Of a stretch of 64,000 nucleotides of DNA, positions 42,439 to 51,400 are shown piece by piece; the stretch's first letter is position 1, and every line of letters begins with the position of its first letter. The stretch comes from Simkaniaceae bacterium. Its GTDB lineage: Bacteria; Chlamydiota; Chlamydiia; Chlamydiales; Simkaniaceae. The notes beneath the pieces were generated by a model, which did no database searches, was not told where the DNA came from, and was given only the letters and a program-made list of their open reading frames with translations. The stretch is from the NCBI GenBank assembly GCA_018399055.1, contig CP073762.1:62001-126000 (forward strand). The letters are read 5' to 3'. The translations under genes were made by a program, and so were the position numbers.

Positions 42439-43800
42439 ATGGAATTTAACCATCGCAGTTATGAGAAAGGGCAAACCATTGCCGCTGTCGCAACTCCTCC
42501 AGGAGTAGGAGGCATTGCTGTCATTCGCATTGCGGGCGATCATGCCTTAGCCGTTGCAGATCAAATTTTCTCCGGCCCAATTCATAAGTATGAAAGCCAC
42601 ACTGTCCATTTTGGAAAGATTTTTGGGGTGGATGGAGAGATCATTGATGAGGGTCTTGCCGTTGTAATGAAAAATCCCCGCTCCTACACGGGGGAAGATA
42701 CGGTAGAAATCCATTGCCATGGAGGGACGCTGATTACGCGCAAGGTTCTAGATGCCGCGCTGCAGGCCGGGGCGCGGGCGGCCCTTCCCGGAGAATTTAC
42801 ATTTAAAGCCTTTCAAAATGGAAAGATTGACCTCACAAAAGCAGAAGCGGTGCAACAGGTCATTGCCTCCAAGAGTGAGCTTGCATGGCAAGCAGCTGAA
42901 AATCACTTAGAAGGGAAACTCTGCAAGAAGATTTCGACATATCAAAAAGAGCTCACAGAAATCGCTGCAATTCTTGAGGCATGGGTCGATTTTCCAGAAG
43001 AAGGGCTAGAATTTGCTTCGAAGGAAGAGCTTTGTTCTCAGTTAGAGGGTCTGATCGAAAGTATGATAGCTTTACATAACTCATTTCATGATGGACAGTC
43101 CCTAAAGTCTGGTTTTTCGCTTTGCCTGATTGGGGCGCCCAACGTGGGGAAATCATCCCTGATGAATGCCCTTTGCGGAAAGGAGCGGGCGATTGTCACC
43201 AATATCCCCGGCACAACACGTGATATTCTGGAAGAAGAGATCCAACTTGCTGGCCTCCACTTTAGACTTATTGACACAGCGGGTATCCGAATTACCGATG
43301 AGGTGATCGAAAAGGAGGGTGTGCGCCGCTCTGAAAAAGCTGCTCAGGAAGCCGATTTAATTCTTCTCGTCTATGATTACAATCATCCTACCCACATTGA
43401 GATGACCCTTCCTGAAAAGAGAACAGTCGTGATTTGGAACAAGATTGATTTGGCTGAAGGGGAAAAACTAAGCCTTCCTTATTCCCACCAGGTCGAAGTT
43501 TCTGCCAAAGAAGGGACAGGTATTGAACTCCTCAAACAAGAGATTCATAAAGTGATTTGGCAAGGGACTCCTCCTTCTAAAGAAGAAGTCATTATTTCAA
43601 GTGAGCGTCACCATCAAGCACTTGGGGAATCCATCAAAGCGCTAGAAGTTGTCCTCAGCGGGCTGCAAACAGAACTCTCACCCGAATTCCTCATCTCCGA
43701 TATTCGCTTGGCACTAAAAGAACTTGGAACAATCATTGGAATGAATATTACCGAAGAGGTGCTCAGTGCCATCTTTTCTAAATTTTGTGTAGGCAAATGA
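42439..43800 (+). CDS. mnmE: tRNA modification GTPase MnmE (TrmE)
   Basis: 453 residues from ATG 42439, with AAGGA about 10 nt upstream and the conserved start of the folate-binding domain (YEKGQTIAAVATPPGVGGIA) just after. The G domain carries P-loop LIGAPNVGKSSLMNAL, DTAG in RLIDTAGIRITDE, and NKID. The C-terminal FCVGK ends with the catalytic Cys of the FC[IV]GK motif. With MnmG it installs the carboxymethylaminomethyl or related group on U34 of certain tRNAs. It overlaps nth by ATGA. Confidence 0.95.
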   Translation: MEFNHRSYEKGQTIAAVATPPGVGGIAVIRIAGDHALAVADQIFSGPIHKYESHTVHFGKIFGVDGEIIDEGLAVVMKNPRSYTGEDTVEIHCHGGTLITRKVLDAALQAGARAALPGEFTFKAFQNGKIDLTKAEAVQQVIASKSELAWQAAENHLEGKLCKKISTYQKELTEIAAILEAWVDFPEEGLEFASKEELCSQLEGLIESMIALHNSFHDGQSLKSGFSLCLIGAPNVGKSSLMNALCGKERAIVTNIPGTTRDILEEEIQLAGLHFRLIDTAGIRITDEVIEKEGVRRSEKAAQEADLILLVYDYNHPTHIEMTLPEKRTVVIWNKIDLAEGEKLSLPYSHQVEVSAKEGTGIELLKQEIHKVIWQGTPPSKEEVIISSERHHQALGESIKALEVVLSGLQTELSPEFLISDIRLALKELGTIIGMNITEEVLSAIFSKFCVGK

Positions 43801-44426
43801 CAAAAGAAAAACGAGCGACTATCGTCCTCCGCATTCTTAACAAACTCTTTCCAAGCCCCCCCATTCCCCTTAAACACACTGATCATTACACCCTCTTGAT
43901 CGCCGTTCTCCTTTCTGCGCAATGTACCGACAAGAAGGTTAACGAAATTACCCCGAAACTGTTTGCACAAGCTAGCGATCCATATGAAATGGTAGAGCTC
44001 ACCGTCAAACAAATTGAATCCATTATTCGCCCTTGCGGACTTGCACCTACAAAAGCCCGAGCAATTCATAAACTGTCTGAAATCTTAATCGATGAGTACA
44101 AAGGGAAGATCCCTCGCACATTAGAAGCACTTGAAACGCTTCCCGGTGTCGGTCATAAAACCGCATCAGTCATCACCATTCAAGCCCTAAAAAAACCTGC
44201 CTTTCCCGTTGACACCCACATCCATCGATGTGCGAAGCGTTGGGGACTCAGCTGTGGTAAAAATGTGAAACAAACCGAAAAAGATCTTAAAGCAGTTTTT
44301 CCGAAAACAACGTGGAAAAAACTCCATCTCCAAATCATTTATTATGCTAGGCAGTATTGCCCAGCAAAAGGGCACAACGTTGAAGAGTGCCCTATTTGCA
44401 ATGCCCTAAAGGCTCTCCCATCTTAG
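43797..44426 (+). CDS. nth: Endonuclease III (DNA glycosylase/AP lyase)
   Basis: 209 residues from ATG 43797, overlapping the mnmE stop. LLIAVLLSAQCTDKKVNEIT, the helix-hairpin-helix LEALETLPGVGHKTASVI and the catalytic Lys/Asp pair (GHKTAS, FPVDTHIHRCAKRWGL) are intact. The C-terminal Fe-S region reads YCPAKGHNVEECPICNALKA, with three Cys in C-x9-C-x2-C spacing instead of the standard C-x6-C-x2-C-x5-C, so the cluster is probably altered or absent. It removes oxidised pyrimidines. The last 35 bp overlap psd on the other strand. Confidence 0.93.
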   Translation: MTKEKRATIVLRILNKLFPSPPIPLKHTDHYTLLIAVLLSAQCTDKKVNEITPKLFAQASDPYEMVELTVKQIESIIRPCGLAPTKARAIHKLSEILIDEYKGKIPRTLEALETLPGVGHKTASVITIQALKKPAFPVDTHIHRCAKRWGLSCGKNVKQTEKDLKAVFPKTTWKKLHLQIIYYARQYCPAKGHNVEECPICNALKALPS

Positions 44427-45300
44427 CATAGGTTTCGGTATACTCTGCTGAAGCATCGATCAAGTCTTGTTCAAATTGGATTTTTCCCGGTTGAAACAAT
44501 AGGATCAGACAAGATCCTCCGAATTCAAAATATCCCTTTTCCGATCCCTTTGCACATAGATCGCTCGGCTGATAGGTTTGCTTTATGGATCCCACGCAAG
44601 TGGCTCCCACCTCAATATACGCAATCTGCCCAAAAGAGCCTCCATCGAGCAATGTTAATACCCTCTTATTTTCATTGAGAATCGAGATATGCTTTCGAAG
44701 AGCAATGGGATTCACTGAAAAGAGAGGGCCATTTATCAACTTTGATTTACCCGGGATGCATGCACAAGGAAAGTGAAACCTATGGTAGTCTGTTGGACAC
44801 AGGCGCGCAATCATCATGCTTCCCCGCTTATAAAGCTCGAACACAAACTCATCATCAACAAGCCGGCGCAGATCAAACTTCTTACCCTTTACATAGAACC
44901 CCTCAACCTGAGAAACATCTTGGAAAACAAGGTAGCGTCCGTCTGCTGGAAGGACTGCAACCTTCTCTCCTTTTTCAATGGGGCGTGCTTCGGGTTTGAG
45001 TTTCCGGATAAAAAAATCATTAAACGATCCATAACTTTCAACAGAATCAGCAAATTCACTAACATCTACCTTAAAATCACGAATGAAGGGGAGAATCTTT
45101 AGCCGACTTTTTTTTGATTTTTGTTTTCTTCCATAAAAGTTGGAAAAGAAGGGAATGGAGCTAATAATAGGAAGGAGCAGCATGGAAAATAGCTCCGCTA
45201 GGAGGCTGCTACCATAGAGAATTTCAAGAAAAAATTTACCATAAACTTTTTCTTTTTTCAGCTCTCCCGTTTTTCGATCCTTATAAGTGATCTCTACCAT
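44392..45300 (-). CDS. psd: Phosphatidylserine decarboxylase
   Basis: 302 residues. The family signature is seen in FNDFFIRKLKPEARPIEKGE, then LCPTDYHRFHFPCACIPGKS (the His region) and EVGATCVGSIKQTYQP. The self-cleavage site near the C-terminus is GGSC (YFEFGGSCLILLFQPGKIQF) rather than LGST; the Ser that becomes the pyruvoyl group is present. It forms phosphatidylethanolamine from phosphatidylserine. psd sits near mnmE, nth and secA in Chlamydia too. Confidence 0.93.
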   Translation of the reverse strand: MVEITYKDRKTGELKKEKVYGKFFLEILYGSSLLAELFSMLLLPIISSIPFFSNFYGRKQKSKKSRLKILPFIRDFKVDVSEFADSVESYGSFNDFFIRKLKPEARPIEKGEKVAVLPADGRYLVFQDVSQVEGFYVKGKKFDLRRLVDDEFVFELYKRGSMMIARLCPTDYHRFHFPCACIPGKSKLINGPLFSVNPIALRKHISILNENKRVLTLLDGGSFGQIAYIEVGATCVGSIKQTYQPSDLCAKGSEKGYFEFGGSCLILLFQPGKIQFEQDLIDASAEYTETYAKMGEPLGHCK

Positions 45301-45344
45301 AAACCTATCTCACTATTACAAATTTCAGAGTTTTGAAGTTTTTT

Positions 45345-45428
45345 TTTTCAGAATCTGAGGTTTCTTTGCACAGCACACTTAATGAAATAGGGCAGTTAGA
45401 AATCTCAGATTCTGGAAAAAAAGGCTCG
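45345..45428. repeat. Inverted repeat between psd and secA
   Basis: Arms of about 25 nt: TTTTTTTCAGAATCTGAGG followed by TTTCT, and AGAAATCTCAGATTCTGGA followed by AAAAAA, separated by about 33 nt. The arms differ at a few positions. It lies upstream of both divergent genes psd and secA. It could be a miniature inverted-repeat element or a regulatory stem. No terminal duplication is obvious. A TATACT word near 45501 could be the secA -10 box. Confidence 0.6.
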
Positions 45429-45531
45429 CCAGGATGGGGGTTAGAATAACGAGATAGGTTCATAGACCTAACGATAGCACGTAAAATCAGTTTTAGGCTA
45501 TACTGATCAGTTAAACAAAAATTAGGTAACG

Positions 45532-48459
45532 ATGTTTGGTTTGATCAAAAAAATCTTTGGTACGGCACAGAGCCGCCAGATAACCCGGTTTCAGAAAATT
45601 GTCAAAAAGATTAACGTGCTTGAGGAAGAGTACCAGTCTCTGTCCGATGAGCAAGCAAAGGAAAAGGTTTCAGAGTTTCGCGAAAGGCTGAAAGGGCTTG
45701 AGACGGTTGATGACCTCCTTCCTGAGGCTTATGCTCTTGTCAAGAATGTGTGCCGCCGCTTAGTTGGAACCGACATTCACGTTTCGGGTTATGATCAAAA
45801 GTGGGACATGATCCCCTATGATGTGCAGCTTATTGGTGGTATTGCCATGCACAACGGTTGCATCTCCGAGATGCAAACAGGGGAAGGAAAGACACTGACT
45901 GCGTCCATGCCTTTATTTCTCAATGCTCTGGCGGGAGAGCCCGTCCACTTGGTCACCGTCAATGATTACTTAGCAAGCCGTGACTGTGAGTGGATTGGAG
46001 AAATTTTCCGTTGGCTCGGCCTAACGGTTAAATCTCTAACAAACAACGTTCCTCCCCACGAGCGAAAAGAGGTTTACCAAGCAGACATCGTATATGGAAC
46101 GGCTTCTGAATTTGGATTCGACTACCTGCGCGATAACTCAATGGCCCACTCGATTGAAGAACAATGCCAACGAGGCTATCATTTTGCCATTATTGACGAA
46201 GTCGACTCCATCTTGATTGACGAAGCGCGAACCCCCCTCATTATCTCTGGGCCTTCTGCTCAATCTAGGCAGATGTACGATGAACTGAAAACCGAGGTCT
46301 CGCGTATCGTCCGTCTGCAAAGAGACCATTGCAATAAACTTGCCTCTGATGCCCGCAAGACACTCGAAAAATTGGGCCGTCTCGAGGAATTAGAAGAGCA
46401 AAAAAAACTCTCAAAACAAGAAAGCAAGGAAGAAGAAGAAGCTTTCCGCAAGCTATGGCTTGTAGGGAAAGGGACCCCTCAAAATAAGATTCTTAAAAGG
46501 CTCAAAGAAAATCCTGAGCTCCGAGCTGTAATGGAGAAATGGGAAACCTATTTCCACGCTGAGGCTAATAAAGAAGAACGTCACGAGATGCTTGCTGAGT
46601 TATACATCATCGTTGACGAAAGAGCCAACGAGCATGAATTGACCGATAAGGGAATTGCCTTATGGACAGGAGACAATGAAGAAGCTAAAAATGACTTTGT
46701 GATGCTTGACCTGGGTCATGAGTATGCAAATGTAGATGGAAATCCCGCTCTTTCCGATCAAGAAAGGATGCAGAAAAAGGTTTCTCTTCGGGAAGAAGAT
46801 AGCAGACGAAAAGAGCGTTCCCATAATTTGCGCCAACTCTTCCGTGCTCATCTTTTGATGGAAAAAGATATCGACTACATCGTTCAAGAACAAAAAATCG
46901 TCATCATCGACGAGAATACTGGGCGCCCGCAACCTGGACGTCGATTTTCAGATGGGTTGCACCAGTCTATTGAAGCAAAAGAATCGGTCCCGATCCAACA
47001 AGAGACCCAAACCTATGCTACGATAACCTTGCAAAACTATTTCAGGATGTACGACAAGCTTGCTGGGATGACCGGTACAGCGATGACCGAAGCTAACGAA
47101 CTGAAAGAGATTTATAAGATCGATGTCCTGGATATTCCCACCCATAAAAAGTGCGTTAGGAAAGATTTTGACGATGAAATTTACATGTCAGAACGGGAAA
47201 AATACAACGCGATTATCAAAGACATTATCGAAGTCAATAAAAATGGTCGCCCCATCTTAATCGGAACAGAGTCGGTTGAAGTTTCTGAGAAACTTGCTAG
47301 AATCCTAAAACAAAACAAACTGAATTATACCATCCTCAACGCAAAGAACCATTCTAAGGAAGCAGAAATTATCGCTCAGGCAGGGCAGCCTGGAGCGATT
47401 ACCGTTGCCACAAATATGGCCGGCCGGGGAACCGATATTAAACTAGGAGATGGGGTCGCTAACGCCGGTGGACTTCATGTCATCGGAACAACGCGCCATC
47501 AATCTAGACGTATTGATCGACAGCTTCGTGGACGTTGCGCCCGTCAAGGAGATCCAGGAACTTCAAAGTTTTATGTCTCGTTTGAAGACCAACTTCTGCG
47601 ACTCTTTACCTCACCAAAACTCACCTCTTTCTTGCAGCGGTTCCGTCCTCCTGAAGGAGAGCCAATTACTGCAAAAGTCCTTAATCGCTCGATTGAAACA
47701 GCACAAAAGCGCGTAGAGCAGCGAAACTATTCGATCCGTAAACATACGCTGCAATATGACGATGTGATGAATAAGCAGAGGAAAGAAGTTTATGCTTTTC
47801 GCAATGATATATTAAGACAAGAATCCTCTATTGCCCTTGCTGAAGAAGTCCTCGAAGAAGTCTGCTCTCAGATGGCAGGGCAATTCTTCACCTCTCGAAC
47901 CGAAGAAGGTGGTTGGGATCCTCATGGATACGCCGAGTGGCTGATGACCCACTTTCCTGTCACGATTGATGAGGGATCGCTTGATGACGACTATCTCACA
48001 ATTGAAGATATTGAAAAGAAAGCCTCTGAGCAAGTGGTCGACATCTTCAAAGCTAAACTCGATCATGAGGCACATACAATCGCTTCAATTCAAGAAGGAG
48101 CAGGGAAAGAGGTAAATCCCCACCCCGTTCTTTATGAAGTCGTCCGAAGTATTCTTCTTCGAAACATCGATAAACTATGGCAAGACCATCTACTATCGAT
48201 TGATCACCTCCGCACTGAGGTGAACATGCGGGTTGTCGGACAAAAAGACCCTCTTCTCGAATTTAAACACGAAGCGTTTGCTCTATTTGATTCCTTTAGC
48301 AGCGATCTTAAGCTCCAGATTGGCCATGCCCTCTTTAAGTTTGAAATGATGCCGCCGCAAGAGCAAAATCCTCTTCAGAACTTAAGGAAGAAACGTCGCG
48401 ATCCCTATAAAAAGGATCCCGACTCTGGCCTCTTTCTTCCAAACGGCCCGATCAATTAA
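45532..48459 (+). CDS. secA: Preprotein translocase ATPase SecA
   Basis: 975 residues. Walker A lies in SEMQTGEGKTLTASMPLF, Walker B in HFAIIDEVDSILIDEARTPL, and the cross-linking domain between. The region of about residues 260-360 (coiled and Lys/Glu-rich, LEELEEQKKLSKQESKEEEE) is an expanded, chlamydia-like insertion. Motifs IDENTGRPQPGRRFSDGLHQ, MTGTAMTEANELKEIYK and NMAGRGTDIKLGDGV are intact, and IRTEVNMR-like text appears as HLRTEVNMRVVGQKDPL. There is no C-terminal zinc-binding SEC-C motif. It drives Sec-dependent export. Confidence 0.97.
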   Translation: MFGLIKKIFGTAQSRQITRFQKIVKKINVLEEEYQSLSDEQAKEKVSEFRERLKGLETVDDLLPEAYALVKNVCRRLVGTDIHVSGYDQKWDMIPYDVQLIGGIAMHNGCISEMQTGEGKTLTASMPLFLNALAGEPVHLVTVNDYLASRDCEWIGEIFRWLGLTVKSLTNNVPPHERKEVYQADIVYGTASEFGFDYLRDNSMAHSIEEQCQRGYHFAIIDEVDSILIDEARTPLIISGPSAQSRQMYDELKTEVSRIVRLQRDHCNKLASDARKTLEKLGRLEELEEQKKLSKQESKEEEEAFRKLWLVGKGTPQNKILKRLKENPELRAVMEKWETYFHAEANKEERHEMLAELYIIVDERANEHELTDKGIALWTGDNEEAKNDFVMLDLGHEYANVDGNPALSDQERMQKKVSLREEDSRRKERSHNLRQLFRAHLLMEKDIDYIVQEQKIVIIDENTGRPQPGRRFSDGLHQSIEAKESVPIQQETQTYATITLQNYFRMYDKLAGMTGTAMTEANELKEIYKIDVLDIPTHKKCVRKDFDDEIYMSEREKYNAIIKDIIEVNKNGRPILIGTESVEVSEKLARILKQNKLNYTILNAKNHSKEAEIIAQAGQPGAITVATNMAGRGTDIKLGDGVANAGGLHVIGTTRHQSRRIDRQLRGRCARQGDPGTSKFYVSFEDQLLRLFTSPKLTSFLQRFRPPEGEPITAKVLNRSIETAQKRVEQRNYSIRKHTLQYDDVMNKQRKEVYAFRNDILRQESSIALAEEVLEEVCSQMAGQFFTSRTEEGGWDPHGYAEWLMTHFPVTIDEGSLDDDYLTIEDIEKKASEQVVDIFKAKLDHEAHTIASIQEGAGKEVNPHPVLYEVVRSILLRNIDKLWQDHLLSIDHLRTEVNMRVVGQKDPLLEFKHEAFALFDSFSSDLKLQIGHALFKFEMMPPQEQNPLQNLRKKRRDPYKKDPDSGLFLPNGPIN

Positions 48460-48468
48460 GCCGAGGCC

Positions 48469-51400
48469 CTATGCCTTGATCTGCTCTTGCAAGACATGAA
48501 AGGCTTGGATTTCACTTTGCATCTGCTCAAGATAGTTTGTGATTTGAGCCTTGTCTGCTGAAGAGACGGAATCGACCCATCCCTCGGTCTGTTGATTAAA
48601 GTTTTCGGCCTCAAGAATGTAGTTTGCTGACGTTGCCCCGTTTCCGCTTAAATGCCAGACATAGATTGTTGGATCTTTTGCATTCGCTTCTCGATACCAA
48701 TCTAAAACTCCTAGGGCAAGATTAGGACTATAACGAGCAATATAAGGCAAAACTGTGGGAATAATCGTTGCGACCCCCCATCTAGTTTTAGGATCTTCCC
48801 AACTTGCATTATTGAAAATTTTTGATTGCGTGATTTGACTCCAATCTGGCTTTGACCTTGGATCCTTGTTGCTGTCAAAGTAAACATCAGAAAATAATGT
48901 TTTTATAAGTTTTTCTGATGTCGGAGCATCAAGACTTTGAGCAAACATATTGATCCCCTGCATGCACGCTGACCCCAAAGGGGTCAAAATATCATCCTTT
49001 GGACCAGGGCCCCAATACGTATCACTTGTAATTTTTCTCACAAACGCAATATTTGAAAATGTGATTGCCTCACCATATTGCTTCATCTCGTCGGATGCTA
49101 AAGGATCTTGATACATAGATGTTTTGTTTTCCGGGCATCTGAAGGTTTGTGCGGCACGTACTCCTTCAATTGCATGATTTAAATGGTAAGCACTATCGAG
49201 TGCATAGGTATTGGCAACCTCTTGGTTTGTAGACCCCTCCCCCTGAAGATGATTCCACACAGCCGAAGCTTGGCAAAAATTAATAGCTTCAGCTGTTGAC
49301 TCTAGATCTTGCCCATCCAAAGTCGGTTGATTCCATCCATGACTTTTAAACATATGAGTATCATTATCTATTTGCCGACCTGCAGGAAACATTTTTGCTG
49401 CCACTGCGTTTTCAGGGTTAGGTTCAACCTCATTGATCAATGCATCAACAATTCTTGAACGGTATTGTGCTTGATTTGGAATATTTTGAGGATCAGGAGT
49501 GTCCCAAACATAGGGTGTCGAAGTGTCAGGTGTTTGAAAATACTTGGGATCAAGTTGGCGAATTGTTGCTGCTGCATGAATAAAATAACCATTGGTGAAT
49601 TGGATATCCTCACCAATATCATTATAAAAATCTCCTGATGCTCCTGAAGGCATCAGGTTCCCATAAATGGAAACTAAAAGATTGTGTTTAAAGTCCCAGG
49701 AATAGGACCCCAGCACGACGCCCATGGTTTTTTCAGCAACCGCGGTAAACGTTGCCACCACCTGCTTCAACTGAGTTTGTTGCTGAGCTGAGAGCGTGAG
49801 CTTTCCACTTGTAGAAAGATTCAAAAGCTTTTGCGCTAGTAGTGCTGTATTTGCATTTGTTTCAACTTCCTGAGCTATTGAATAATCCTGATCAGAAACG
49901 ACTGGGTTAGGCTCTAAATTCGGATCTGTTAGAGCGCTAACCATTCCACTTAACTGAGAGGCACTTGCTTGATCGATCCAATCCGTTACGACGGTAGGGG
50001 ATTGTGTTTTTGAATTATAAAGGCCGTAATGGTTGGAATCGGTATAACTTAGCACAACGCTATAAGTCCCATCAGTATTTTTCTGGGGAGCTAGAGGGAC
50101 AATTCTTTGAACCCCGTTAAGTGTTTGGTAATAGGGAAGCTTTCCTGATGTGTAGTCCACTTCTTGAGGAGCCCCCTCTAAAGTTCTGTAATTATTTGGC
50201 AGCTGTCCTAAATACACATTCCCATCAGCCCCAGGAAAAGGGATCTGATAGAACTGATAAACTGTTTGACTTGTTGACTGGCCACTCTCCATTCCTGCTG
50301 CCTTCACATCTCCACTAATCGGAACAAAAGAAGCTCCTTTATCTAGTGGGAAACCAAAATTTTCTTGCAAAGGATCTGAAATGCCAGCAACGGTTACCTC
50401 AGGTATTTTTGCTACCACAGTCACAAGATCCCCTGTTCCAACAGCTCCAACCAGTTCATTAGGTGCCCCAGTTGAATTCGTTACACGCATTGTTGCTGCA
50501 AACCAGTTCATCTTGTCTACCTCTGGGAGAGGATCTCCTTGCTCTGTTGCTAATTTGGCAGCATCAGAGTAATGGATAAACTGAGCAGCATCGTTACTCT
50601 TTGTTGAGAATATTGTATCATCCGGAACAATCTTTTTGATTGCTGAACTTGCAAGAGTAAACGACTGGGGTTGGTCTGTATAAACAGTAAAGTATTCTGT
50701 TCCTACACCCGTTTTAACTTCCAATCTGAACAACCGACCTTCTGGAGTTTTCCCTGTCGCAATTGGCGAGCCAACCTGCTGCCATCCTCCGCTAGCGTGG
50801 TGAAAAGTTGAAATTCCTGTGATCGTTGCATCCGGTGTATCGATCGAAATTTTAGGGGCTGTTCCATGTGTAAACATAGGCATATAGGGAGAGTTTTTAA
50901 CAACAGGAGTCGTAACAGAACTTCCATCACCACTGCATTGTTGGTACACGACAGAATGTTGCCCTGTGGGAGTCATTGTCCCCTGAGGAGCTAAAGAACC
51001 ATTTGTATAAAACGGAGAAGACTCCCCATATAGCTCAACAAGCACCTCATGTCCTGGAGAGAAAGAAAGTGTATGTCCCTGCCAATTTGCATCACTCCCA
51101 AAAAAATAGAGTTCAGGATTGCTGAAAAGAATCCCCATTCCTGTGCTTCCAACATAATAGATCCCTTGGCTTGCTGCAGGCTGAGGGTTTCCGATAATTT
51201 CAGACATAACAGGACCCACATAGTTCCCCACTGTTAAGGTCCCATCTTTCAGTAAGATATTGGCATTGAAAATTTCTGGAGTGGAAGGAGTCTGCACTTC
51301 AATGCTCCCTCCAAAAGTAGGGAAAAGATTTGGGTTTCTCTGATAGAGATCTTGAACCATATCCATTGGAAGAGTAGGAGGATTAGCTGTGGGCGCGGCC

